In this document: positions 8,941 to 16,748 of the stretch, piece by piece
Layout: every line of letters starts with the position of its first letter
Position numbering within the stretch: position 1 is the first letter of the stretch
Assembly: GCA_003220435.1 (NCBI GenBank)
Contig: QHSL01000078.1
Location: 1-64,000 of the forward strand
Source of the DNA: Candidatus Rokuibacteriota bacterium
GTDB taxonomy: Bacteria > Methylomirabilota > Methylomirabilia > Rokubacteriales > CSP1-6
Length of the DNA: 64,000 nucleotides
Reading direction: 5' to 3'
The notes under the pieces: generated by a model
What the model was told of the DNA's origin: nothing
Seen by the model: only the letters and a program-made list of their open reading frames with translations
The model's database searches: none
Made by a program: the position numbers and the translations under genes

Positions 8941-9386
8941 TCGCGCTGGTTACGCACGCGGCCGGTGACCGCGTCGACGCTGACGCGATAGGTGATGGCG
9001 CCGGACGTGAGGCGAAGCTCGCTGCCGCTGGAGGTGCCCTGGGGATAGAAGTGGATCGTCAGCGCGGCGGGCGTCGTGGCCTGGATCGTCAGGCGCGCCG
9101 GGATCGCGCGCGTCCAGCGGACCTCATCCTCGCCGGCGACGACCGTGACTTGTCGCTCGACCGGGTTGACCAGGACCGTGTGCTCCTGGCGCGTCGTGAT
9201 CGCCTGCTCACGCGCGTGGCGCAGCGTCGCCGAGAATCCCGCCACCTCGGCGCGGACCCGCACCGCCTCCGTGCTGCGACCGATCGCCGGCGCCACCAGT
9301 CCGATCGCCACCGCGATGACCAGCAGGGTGACGATCAGCTCGATGAGGGTAAAGCCGCGAGCGCCTATTTCTGACCGCTGTCCCAT
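8937..9386 (-). CDS. gspH: Type II secretion minor pseudopilin GspH
   Basis: 149 residues: leader GQRSEIGARG|FTLIELIVTLLV, a hydrophobic helix, and the GspH/FimT motif LRHAREQAITTRQEHTV, followed by a beta domain. Its start lies 22 nt inside the 3' end of gspG, so the two are probably translationally coupled. Confidence 0.9.
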   Translation of the reverse strand: MGQRSEIGARGFTLIELIVTLLVIAVAIGLVAPAIGRSTEAVRVRAEVAGFSATLRHAREQAITTRQEHTVLVNPVERQVTVVAGEDEVRWTRAIPARLTIQATTPAALTIHFYPQGTSSGSELRLTSGAITYRVSVDAVTGRVRNQRE

Positions 9387-9805
9387 GAGGTGATATCAGC
9401 GTTCTCGCCCTCGCCACCCGGCGCCCCATCGGCGCCCTCGGACCACAGGTCGTACTCGCCGTTCTGGCCGGGGCAGCAGCGGTACTTGTACTGGTTGCCC
9501 CACGGATCCTTCGGCACCGCCTTCTTGAGGTAGGGGCCGTTCCAGTTGGGGACGTTCGGATTGCGCTGGAGCGAATCGAGCCCCTGGGAGGTGTTCGGGT
9601 ACACGCCGACGTCGAGCCGATACTGGTCGAGCGCCGCCCCGAGCAGCTCGATCTGCGCCCGCGCCGCCGCCTGCTTGGACTGCCCCACCCTCCCAAACAA
9701 CCGCGGCCCCACCAACCCGACCAACAGCCCCAGCACAATGATGACCACGAGCAGCTCGATTAACGTGAACCCGGCCTCATCCCTAAGCCAGGAAGTGGAC
9801 CGAAT
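9365..9805 (-). CDS. gspG: Type II secretion major pseudopilin GspG, start codon uncertain
   Basis: The mature protein starts at FTLIELLVVIIVLG and has the GspG hallmarks NWNGPYLKK, PKDPWGNQYKY and a C-terminal acidic loop, so this is the major subunit of the pseudopilus. No ATG, GTG or TTG lies near the leader. An in-frame ATT at 9805 would give a normal 12-residue leader (RSTSWLRDEAG) and 146 residues, the usual family length. The alternative is a TTG at 9973 that overlaps the gspF stop (TTGA) but would add 56 residues translated through a large inverted repeat. Unusually for GspG there is a CC pair in the C-terminal loop (YRCCPGQ). Confidence 0.85.
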   Translation of the reverse strand: MRSTSWLRDEAGFTLIELLVVIIVLGLLVGLVGPRLFGRVGQSKQAAARAQIELLGAALDQYRLDVGVYPNTSQGLDSLQRNPNVPNWNGPYLKKAVPKDPWGNQYKYRCCPGQNGEYDLWSEGADGAPGGEGENADITSWDSGQK

Positions 9806-9866
9806 CCTCGGCCGCCGGCTGCCGCCGCTCTTTCTATCTCGAAAGCCGCCGATGAGCCAGCTACCC

Positions 9867-9958
9867 CGGTTGAAGAGGACGGGGGAGAGCCCCGCTGAGA
9901 TCCGTGTAGTCAGTGCGCGGACGAAGCCGGCGGGGCTCGCCCCCGTCCCCCTCAACCG
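9867..9958. repeat. 29-bp inverted repeat between gspF and gspG
   Basis: The arms at 9867-9895 and 9930-9958 are reverse complements over 29 nt with three mismatches, separated by 34 nt. Transcribed on the minus strand it would form a very stable hairpin between gspF and gspG. It has no T-run, so it is more likely an attenuating or RNA-protecting hairpin, or a small inserted palindromic element, than a simple terminator. Confidence 0.75.
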
Positions 9959-9969
9959 AAGACGCAACC

Positions 9970-11178
9970 TCAAAGCGGTATCTCGTTGATAGAAAAAATA
10001 GCGAGCATCATCGCGACGACGATGAAGGCCACCAGCACGCCCATGCCGAGAATGATCACGGGCTGCAGCAGGCCGAGCACCCGCTTGAGCTCGTTGTCGA
10101 CGTCGACCTCGAACGTCTCGGCGACCTTGAGGAGCATTTCCTCGAGACGGCCCGTCTCCTCGCCGACTCGCACCATGTGGATCGCGAGCGTCGGGAACTG
10201 ACCCTCCGCCTGCATTCCCGCCGCCAGCGTGCCACCCCGCTTCACCCCGTCGGCGACCCGCTCGACGGCCTGCCCGATGGCCAGATTGGTTATCGTGTCA
10301 CCCACGACAGCGAGCGCACCCATGACGGGCACGCCGCTCTTGAGCATGGTCCCCAGCGTGCGCGCGAAGCGCGCCGTCTCGATCTTCATGAAGAGCGGCC
10401 CGACCAGCGGCAGGCCCAGCATCGTCTGGTCCCAGCGGACCCGCCCCTGGGGAGTCCCGGTCCACACCCGCCATCCCAGGAGGGCCCCGAGGATCAGCAG
10501 CACGCCCGCCCACCAGTACCCCTGCACGCCCGCGCTCACCCAGAGAAGGATCTGGGTCGGTAGCGGCATCGCCTGGCCCAGGTCGGCGAAGATCGTCGCG
10601 AACCGAGGGATCACGAAGGTCATCAGGAAAACGACGGCGCCGATGCCGACGGCGACGAGAAAGATCGGGTAGGCGACCGCCGTCCTGACGGCATCGGCGA
10701 ACGCGGAGCGGGCCTCCAGGAATTCGGCGAGTCGGCGAAGCGTGACTTCGAGAACGCCGCCCCGCTCGCCAGCGCGCACCATATTGATGTAGAGGCGCGA
10801 GAAGGGGCGCGGATGGTGCTTGCCAAGCGCCTCGCTGAGCGACGCGCCGCCGCGGACGCTCAGCAGCAGGTCGGTGACGATCGCCTTGACGCGCGGGTTG
10901 GGCGCGAGCTCCTCGAGGATCGACAGACCGCGATCGAGGGGGAGGCCCGCCTCGAAGAGCGTCGCGAGCTGCTGCGTGAAGGCCAGGAGGTCGCGCTGGC
11001 TGACGCGCGAACCGCCGAACGAGAACCAGCCTCCGCGCTCGGCGTGCGGAGCGACACGGATGGGGAAATAAGCGTCCCGCTGAAGGCGCTCGATGACGGC
11101 CCGGGCGTCTGGCGCTTCCATCACGCCGTCGATTGTCTGACCGCGCCGGTCGGCGGCCCGGTACACGAAAACGGGCAT
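9970..11178 (-). CDS. gspF: Type II secretion inner-membrane platform protein GspF
   Basis: 402 residues, the normal GspF length. Two repeated cytoplasmic GspF domains (LAFTQQLATLFEAGLPLDRG near residue 70 and FARTLGTMLKSGVPVMGAL near 270) each precede membrane helices (IFLVAVGIGAVVFLMTFVIP; a final helix near VIILGMGVLVAFIVVAMM). It forms the multi-pass core contacted by the GspE ATPase. It starts 6 nt after gspE. Confidence 0.95.
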   Translation of the reverse strand: MPVFVYRAADRRGQTIDGVMEAPDARAVIERLQRDAYFPIRVAPHAERGGWFSFGGSRVSQRDLLAFTQQLATLFEAGLPLDRGLSILEELAPNPRVKAIVTDLLLSVRGGASLSEALGKHHPRPFSRLYINMVRAGERGGVLEVTLRRLAEFLEARSAFADAVRTAVAYPIFLVAVGIGAVVFLMTFVIPRFATIFADLGQAMPLPTQILLWVSAGVQGYWWAGVLLILGALLGWRVWTGTPQGRVRWDQTMLGLPLVGPLFMKIETARFARTLGTMLKSGVPVMGALAVVGDTITNLAIGQAVERVADGVKRGGTLAAGMQAEGQFPTLAIHMVRVGEETGRLEEMLLKVAETFEVDVDNELKRVLGLLQPVIILGMGVLVAFIVVAMMLAIFSINEIPL

Positions 11179-11184
11179 CGCGGG

Positions 11185-12879
11185 CTAGGCGTCTTCCTGG
11201 GTGACCCTGAGAACTTCCTCGACGGTCGTGACGCCCTCGCACGCCTTCGCCCAGCCGTCGAGCCTGAGCGTGACCATGCCCGCCTCGAGCGCCGCCCGGC
11301 GGACCTCGCGCGTCGGCGCCCGACGCAGGATCAGGCTGCGGGCATCCTCGGTGATCGGGAACAGCTCGTAGATGCCCGTCCGCCCGCGGTATCCGGTGCC
11401 GCGGCACTCGTCGCAGCCGCGTCCACGGTAGAGGCGGACACCGGCCGTCCCCGTGATGCCGAGCGCGTTGAGGTCGCCGGGCCCCGGTGAGTCGGGCGCG
11501 CGGCACCCGGTGCAGATGCGCCGGACGAGCCGCTGGGCCAGCACGCCCTCGAGCACCGACGCGACGAGGTACGGCTCGACGCCCATGTCTTGCAATCGCG
11601 TGATCGCCCCCGCCGCGTCGTTCGTGTGGAGCGTCGAGAAGACCAGGTGGCCGGTGAGCGAGGCCTGGATCGCGATCTCGGCGGTTTCTAGATCTCGGAT
11701 CTCGCCGATCAGGATGACATCGGGGTCTTGACGGACGATGTGCCGGAGCCCGGTGGCGAAGGTCAGGCCGATCTTCGGCTTGACCGGGATCTGGTTCACG
11801 CCCTTGAGCTGGTATTCGACCGGATCCTCGACCGTGATGATCTTGCGGTCCGGCGAGTTGATCTTGTCGAGCGCCGCGTAGAGCGTCGTCGTCTTGCCAG
11901 AGCCGGTCGGCCCGGTGACCAGGAGAATCCCGTGGGGCCGACGGATCATCGAGTCGAAGTTGGGAAGCATGGTGAGGCCGAAGCCCAGCTTCTCGAGCGG
12001 GAGAAACACGCTCTGGCGGTCGAGCAACCGCATCACAATCGACTCGCCGTGGACAGTGGGGATCGTGGACACGCGGATGTCGATGCGGCGCCCGTGCAGG
12101 GTGACCCGGATGCGCCCGTCCTGCGGCAGCCGTCGCTCGGCGATGTTCATCTCGGCCATGAGCTTCACGCGCGAAGTGACGGCGGCCTGGAGCCTCCGCG
12201 GCGGCGCTTCCTGATCGAACAGGATGCCGTCGATGCGATAGCGGATCCTCAGCGTGTCCTCGAAGGGCTCGATGTGGATGTCGGAGGCCTCGGCGCCGAT
12301 GGCGCCCTCGATGAGGAGGTTCACGAGCCGGACCACCGGCGCCTCGAACGCCATGTCACGCAACTGGCTGACGTCCTCGTCCCCGACGTCGACGGGGTCG
12401 TCCTCCATGCCCTCGACGATGCGCTGCAGCGGCGTGGCGACGCCGTCGTAGGTGCGATCGATCGCCTCGACGATCGCGTCGGCCGGGCTCACCACGACCT
12501 TCACGGCGAACCCCGTCGACTGGGCGAGATCGTCCACGATGATCGGGTTGAGCGGATCGGCCGTCGCGACCGTCAACACGTTGCCCTCGACGCTCACCGG
12601 GCAGACCGTGTATTGGCGGAGGTACTTCGGCGAGAGATTCTTCACGATGGGCAAGGGGGACGGCAGCTCGTCGCGCGTGAGGTAGGCGAGCCCCTGCTGC
12701 AGCGCGAGCGCGCGCAGCACGTCGTCGTCCTTGATCGCGCCCAGCGCGACCAGCGCCTCACCCACGCGCTCGCCGGTGGTTCGAGAGCGCAGCAGGGCGC
12801 GCTCCACGACATCGGGGGTGGTCAGGCGTTCGTGGACGAGAATCTCACCGAGCCGGCGGAAAAGCGCTGCGATCCCCAT
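11185..12879 (-). CDS. gspE: Type II secretion ATPase GspE
   Basis: 564 residues: an N1E/MshEN-like N-terminal domain, a linker and the ATPase domain with Walker A GPTGSGKTTTLYAAL (around residue 320), the Asp box (VEDPVEYQL), Walker B (DVILIGEIRDLETA) and His box (TGHLVFSTLHTNDA). A tetracysteine zinc module (CTGC, then CDEC about 30 residues on) matches GspE. It powers pseudopilus assembly from the cytoplasm. It is the first gene of the operon. Its ATG is only 16 bp from the start of the divergent ZIP gene, so the two promoters overlap. No prepilin peptidase gene is in the window. Confidence 0.95.
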   Translation of the reverse strand: MGIAALFRRLGEILVHERLTTPDVVERALLRSRTTGERVGEALVALGAIKDDDVLRALALQQGLAYLTRDELPSPLPIVKNLSPKYLRQYTVCPVSVEGNVLTVATADPLNPIIVDDLAQSTGFAVKVVVSPADAIVEAIDRTYDGVATPLQRIVEGMEDDPVDVGDEDVSQLRDMAFEAPVVRLVNLLIEGAIGAEASDIHIEPFEDTLRIRYRIDGILFDQEAPPRRLQAAVTSRVKLMAEMNIAERRLPQDGRIRVTLHGRRIDIRVSTIPTVHGESIVMRLLDRQSVFLPLEKLGFGLTMLPNFDSMIRRPHGILLVTGPTGSGKTTTLYAALDKINSPDRKIITVEDPVEYQLKGVNQIPVKPKIGLTFATGLRHIVRQDPDVILIGEIRDLETAEIAIQASLTGHLVFSTLHTNDAAGAITRLQDMGVEPYLVASVLEGVLAQRLVRRICTGCRAPDSPGPGDLNALGITGTAGVRLYRGRGCDECRGTGYRGRTGIYELFPITEDARSLILRRAPTREVRRAALEAGMVTLRLDGWAKACEGVTTVEEVLRVTQEDA

Positions 12880-12887
12880 GCTATGCT
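12879..12887 (+). promoter_or_regulatory. Extended -10-like element before the ZIP gene
   Basis: TGCTATGCT, with TATGCT as -10 and the extended TG, ends 8 nt before the ZIP start codon. No -35 is seen at the usual distance. Such proximity implies a leaderless or nearly leaderless transcript. Confidence 0.4.
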
Positions 12888-12895
12888 CGCCGATT

Positions 12896-13627
12896 ATGGT
12901 AGCATACCTGGCCCTCGTAACCGCCGCTGCGGCCGCCGATCTGGCGGGTGCGCTCCTGGTGGCGACCGTGCACCAGAAGGGGCTGGCGCCCCTCCGCTAC
13001 TTCGTCGCCGGCGGGGCCGGGTTCATGCTGGCGGCCGCCTTCGTCCGGATGCTCCCCGAGAGCGCACAGGTCGAGCATGCGTTTCTGTTCGTCCTCGTCG
13101 GGTACTTCGGCGTCCACCTCTTCGAGCACACCGTGGCGCCGCACTTTCACTTCGGCGAAGAGATCCACCCGGAGGCGCTGCTCCGGCCGTCGGCCGGCTA
13201 CCTGGCGCTCCTCGGCCTCGGGGTCCACACCCTGTTCGACGGTGTGGCGATCGCCGCCGGGTTCATGATCGGCCCGGCGCTGGGCGCCCTTCTCTCGCTG
13301 GCCGTGCTCCTTCACAAGGTGCCCGAGGGGTTCACGATCGCGTCGATCATGCTGGCGGGCGGCCAGTCGCGTGCGGCCGCGATCGGCGCCGGCGCGCTGC
13401 TGGGCGTGCTTACGATCGCCGGCGCGACGGCCACGAGCTTGCTGGCCGGCCACTACGTGGGCTACGCGCTCGCGCTCTCGGCCGGCGTCACGATTTACGT
13501 GGCCGCGTCGGACCTGATCCCGGAGGTCAACCGCGAGGGCGGGCCGGCGCTCGGCTGGACGGTCTTCGCGGGGCTCCTGCTCTTCGTGATCGCCGACTGG
13601 CTGGTCTCGCCGCTCGGCGGCCACTGA
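12896..13627 (+). CDS. ZIP-family metal cation transporter
   Basis: 243 residues with about eight predicted membrane helices and a His-rich segment ([14 protein letters not shown]) between helices 3 and 4. The ZIP signature residues are present: [16 protein letters not shown] in helix IV and [15 protein letters not shown] in helix V, which supply the metal-binding His/Asp/Glu. It probably moves Zn2+ or related divalent metals across the inner membrane. The ATG at 12896 is chosen because it begins the first hydrophobic helix and lies just after the divergent gspE start; the frame is open further upstream inside gspE. Confidence 0.88.
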   Translation: MVAYLALVTAAAAADLAGALLVATVHQKGLAPLRYFVAGGAGFMLAAAFVRMLPESAQVEHAFLFVLVGYFGVHLFEHTVAPHFHFGEEIHPEALLRPSAGYLALLGLGVHTLFDGVAIAAGFMIGPALGALLSLAVLLHKVPEGFTIASIMLAGGQSRAAAIGAGALLGVLTIAGATATSLLAGHYVGYALALSAGVTIYVAASDLIPEVNREGGPALGWTVFAGLLLFVIADWLVSPLGGH

Positions 13628-13636
13628 TGCTAAGCT
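13628..13636 (+). promoter_or_regulatory. Extended -10-like element before aroQ
   Basis: TGCTAAGCT immediately follows the ZIP stop codon and ends 7 nt before the aroQ ATG. It has the same form and spacing as the element before the ZIP gene. Confidence 0.4.
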
Positions 13637-13643
13637 CGCCGCG

Positions 13644-14096
13644 ATGAAAGTCCTCGTCCTGCACGGCCCCAACCTGAATCTGCTCGGGACCCGGGAGCCC
13701 GGCGTCTACGGTCGCGTCACGCTCGCCGAGGTCGACCGGATGCTCCGCGAACACGCGCGCCGCCGGGGCGACTCGGTCGAGTGTCGCCAATCCAACCACG
13801 AGGGACAGCTGATCGACTGGCTCCAGGGCGCGGAGCGCGCGCGGTTCACCGGAGTGGTCATGAACCCCGGAGCGTTCACCCACTACTCGATCGCCCTCCG
13901 CGACGCAGTCGCCGCGATCAAGCTGCCGGTTGTGGAGGTCCACCTCTCCAACGTGCACTCACGAGAGGAGTTCCGGCGACACTCGGTTATCGCCGGCGTC
14001 GCGCGCGGGCAGATCTCGGGATTCGGCCCGCAGAGCTATCTGCTCGGCTTCGACGCGCTCACGTCGCTCTCGCGCCGACCGGCCTCACGACGATGA
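13644..14096 (+). CDS. aroQ: 3-dehydroquinate dehydratase, type II
   Basis: 150 residues. It dehydrates 3-dehydroquinate to 3-dehydroshikimate in the shikimate pathway. The type II signature is complete: [19 protein letters not shown] with the catalytic Tyr, the NHEG loop, [15 protein letters not shown], and [14 protein letters not shown] with the catalytic His. Length is normal for the dodecameric enzyme. It stands alone among unrelated genes. Confidence 0.96.
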   Translation: MKVLVLHGPNLNLLGTREPGVYGRVTLAEVDRMLREHARRRGDSVECRQSNHEGQLIDWLQGAERARFTGVVMNPGAFTHYSIALRDAVAAIKLPVVEVHLSNVHSREEFRRHSVIAGVARGQISGFGPQSYLLGFDALTSLSRRPASRR

Positions 14097-14158
14097 ATCA
14101 CCGCCGCTTCCTCGACGTCTAACCGGCGGCGGGGAGGGGGGCGAGCGGGTGAATCCAG

Positions 14159-15178
14159 GTGGACAGCAACGATGCGGCCCTGATCGAGCGGTGCCGCGCC
14201 GGCGACCTGACGGCCTTCGAGCCGCTGGTGGAGAAGTACCGCCAACGGGTGTACCGGCTCGCCTACAACGTCCTGCGCGACGCCGACGAGGCGCGGGACG
14301 TCTCTCAGGACGCCTTCATCCGGGCCTTCCAGGCGCTCCCCTCGTTCCGGGGCGACTCCGCGTTCTACACGTGGCTCTTCCGCATCGTGATGAATGTCGC
14401 CCGGGATCGCGTGCGGCAGCACGCGGCGCGAGGTCGCGCCTTCGGAACCGAGCGCGTCGACGAGAAAGACTGGGACCGGACGCTCGTCGATCCGGGGACC
14501 GCGCCCGACGCGAGCGCGGCGCAGATCGAGGAGCGCGAGCGCATCATGCGGGCTCTAGCAACTTTGTCGGAGCAGCATCGCACGATTATCATGTTGAGTG
14601 ATCTCGAGGGGCTCTCGTATCGCGAGATCGCCGAGGTGCTGAGCATCCCGATGGGAACCGTGATGTCGCGGCTGCACAACGCGCGCAAACGACTGCGTGA
14701 CAGTCTCGGACCTCTCCTCGTCGTCCTGCTGGTGCTGCTGCTGGCGCTCGTCGCGGCCCACGCCGAGGCTCAGCAGGTCGTCCGCTTCGGCACCCGGATC
14801 GTCCTCGCCAGCGACACGCCGCCGCAGACCGCTCCGAGCCGCGCGCCGGAGCCGCCCGACGAGCGGCTCGAAGCGTTTCTGCCGAAGCTCCGCCAGCTCT
14901 TCCGCTACAACCACTACACGTCGCTGGAGCGCTATCGCGGCGAGGTGAAGGTGGGCGCGACCCAGCGCTGGCCGGTCCCAGGCGACCGGCAGCTCGAGGT
15001 CACGCCCCAGAGCGTGCGCAAGGACACGGTGACGTTTAACGTCCGCCTCATCCGCGGCAGCGTCGCCGAGGTCGCCACGAGCATCCAGGCGCAGTCGGGC
15101 AATCCCGCGGTGATCGGCGGCCCGCGCCACGGCGCCGGAACGCTCATCATCATCCTGTGGACCAACCCCACCCCATGA
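14159..15178 (+). CDS. ECF sigma factor fused to a membrane helix and exported domain
   Basis: 339 residues from a GTG. Residues 1-182 are a complete RpoE-type ECF sigma factor: region 2 (about 20-88, with DEARDVSQDAFIRAFQ) and region 4 (about 127-182, LSYREIAEVLSIPMGTVMSR). With no stop, the frame continues into a hydrophobic stretch LLVVLLVLLLALVAA (186-200), an AHAEA cleavage-like site and a ~135-residue domain that elsewhere would be a separate exported protein (FRYNHYTSLERYRGE, later VIGGPRHGAGTLIIIL). No anti-sigma factor is adjacent. The fusion may tether the sigma factor to the inner membrane with a periplasmic sensor. A lost stop codon or assembly error between two genes is the alternative. 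Confidence 0.8.
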   Translation: MDSNDAALIERCRAGDLTAFEPLVEKYRQRVYRLAYNVLRDADEARDVSQDAFIRAFQALPSFRGDSAFYTWLFRIVMNVARDRVRQHAARGRAFGTERVDEKDWDRTLVDPGTAPDASAAQIEERERIMRALATLSEQHRTIIMLSDLEGLSYREIAEVLSIPMGTVMSRLHNARKRLRDSLGPLLVVLLVLLLALVAAHAEAQQVVRFGTRIVLASDTPPQTAPSRAPEPPDERLEAFLPKLRQLFRYNHYTSLERYRGEVKVGATQRWPVPGDRQLEVTPQSVRKDTVTFNVRLIRGSVAEVATSIQAQSGNPAVIGGPRHGAGTLIIILWTNPTP

Positions 15179-15191
15179 TCGGGGCGCGGTG

Positions 15192-16721
15192 ATGAGCGCC
15201 GGCGAGGAGCGCTACTTCAAGGAGCGCGCCCGCATCGAGCAGGGCCACACGAAGTATCGCGAGAAGCTGCGCGAGGAAGGCAAGCTCTTCGTCCGAGACC
15301 GGCTCAAGCTGATCCTCGACTCCGGCACCGCGTTCCAGGAGGACTGGCTGTTCGCGCGCTCAGCCGAGGCCGACACCCCCGCCGACGGCGTCGTCACCGG
15401 CGTCGGACAGGTCGGGGGCCGACCGGTCTGCGTCATGGCCAACGACTACACGGTCAAGGCGGGCTCGTGGGGCGAGAAGACCGTGCAGAAGATCGTGCGC
15501 ATCCAGGAGAAGGCGGCCCGCCTCCGGGTGCCGCTCCTCTATCTGGTGGACGCGGCGGGCGGGCGGATCTCGGAGCAGATCAAGATCTTTCCGGGACGGT
15601 TCCACGCCGGCCGCATCTTCTACAACGAGGTCCAGCTCTCCGGCGTCGTGCCTCAGATCTGCGTTCTGTTCGGCCCGTCCCCGGCGGGCTCGGCGTACCT
15701 CCCGGCACTCACCGATGTCGTGATCATGGTCGACGGCAAGGCCTCCCTTTACGTCGGCAGCCCGCGCATGGTCGAGATGGCGATCGGCGAGAAGACGACG
15801 CTGGAGGAGCTGGGCGGCGCGCGCATGCACTGCAAGGTCTCCGGGTGCGGCGACGTGCTGGCGCAGTCCGACGAGGACGCGCTCGAGCTGGCCCGGCGAT
15901 ACCTCGGCTACATGCCGCAGTCGTACCGCGAGCTCCCGCCCGCGACCACGGCCGCTCCGCCCACAGCCGGCCGGCCCATCGACGAGATCGTGCCGTACGA
16001 CCAGCGCAAGTACTTCGACATGTACGAGGTCATCGACCGGCTGATCGACGCGGGCTCGTGGTTCGAGATCAAGCGCCTCTTCGCCCAGGAGGTCATCGTC
16101 GGCTTCGCACGCCTCGACGGCCACCCCGTCGGGATCGTCGCCAACCAGCCGAAGGTCAAGGGCGGCGTGCTGATGGTGGACTCGTCCGACAAGGCGGCGC
16201 GGTTCATCTGGCTGTGCAATGCCTACAACATCCCGCTCGTCTACCTCGCCGACGTCGCCGGCTTCATGGTGGGCACGAAGGTCGAGCAGCAGGGGATCAT
16301 CCGCCACGGCGCCAAGATGATCTTCGCCACGGCGCAAGCCACGGTGCCGAAGATCTCGGTGATCGTGCGCAAGTGCTATGGCGCCGGTCTCTACGCGATG
16401 TGCGGCCCGGCCTTCGAGCCCGACGCCGCGATCTCGCTCCCGCAGGGGCAGATCGCCATCATGGGGCCGGAGCCGGCGGTCAACGCCGTCTACTACAACA
16501 AGATCATGGAGCTGCCGGAGTCGGAGCGGGCGGCGTGGGTCAAGCAGAAGCGCGACGAGTACGCGCAGGACGTCGACACCTACCGGCTCGCCTCCGAGAT
16601 GCTGATCGACGACATCGTGCCCGGCAGTGCCCTCCGCGACGAGCTGATCAAGCGCCTCGCGTACGCCCAGACCAAGGCGCACGAGTTCCCGGCGCGCCGA
16701 AACGGCGTCTGTCCGGTCTGA
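15192..16721 (+). CDS. Acyl-CoA carboxylase carboxyltransferase (beta) subunit
   Basis: 509 residues of the propionyl/methylcrotonyl-CoA carboxylase carboxyltransferase family. It transfers carboxyl from biotin to an acyl-CoA. Both crotonase-like halves are present: the N-terminal half with VYLVDAAGGRISEQ-like PLLYLVDAAGGRIS and GPSPAGSAYLPALTD, the C-terminal half with PLVYLADVAGFMVGTKVEQQGI, KCYGAGLYAMCGPAFEPD and the C-terminal MLIDDIVPGSALR. The acyl-CoA substrate cannot be decided from this sequence. No biotin carboxylase or BCCP gene adjoins it. A GTG three bases upstream of the chosen ATG is also possible. Confidence 0.9.
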   Translation: MSAGEERYFKERARIEQGHTKYREKLREEGKLFVRDRLKLILDSGTAFQEDWLFARSAEADTPADGVVTGVGQVGGRPVCVMANDYTVKAGSWGEKTVQKIVRIQEKAARLRVPLLYLVDAAGGRISEQIKIFPGRFHAGRIFYNEVQLSGVVPQICVLFGPSPAGSAYLPALTDVVIMVDGKASLYVGSPRMVEMAIGEKTTLEELGGARMHCKVSGCGDVLAQSDEDALELARRYLGYMPQSYRELPPATTAAPPTAGRPIDEIVPYDQRKYFDMYEVIDRLIDAGSWFEIKRLFAQEVIVGFARLDGHPVGIVANQPKVKGGVLMVDSSDKAARFIWLCNAYNIPLVYLADVAGFMVGTKVEQQGIIRHGAKMIFATAQATVPKISVIVRKCYGAGLYAMCGPAFEPDAAISLPQGQIAIMGPEPAVNAVYYNKIMELPESERAAWVKQKRDEYAQDVDTYRLASEMLIDDIVPGSALRDELIKRLAYAQTKAHEFPARRNGVCPV

Positions 16722-16748
16722 TCGAGCGGTGGGACGGGCGGCGCCGCC

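Noticed and set aside
14697-14948. Separate gene starting at a GTG inside the sigma-factor fusion
   Set aside because: That frame gives a Cys/Trp/Ser-rich nonsense sequence; the sensible exported domain is in the sigma-factor frame.
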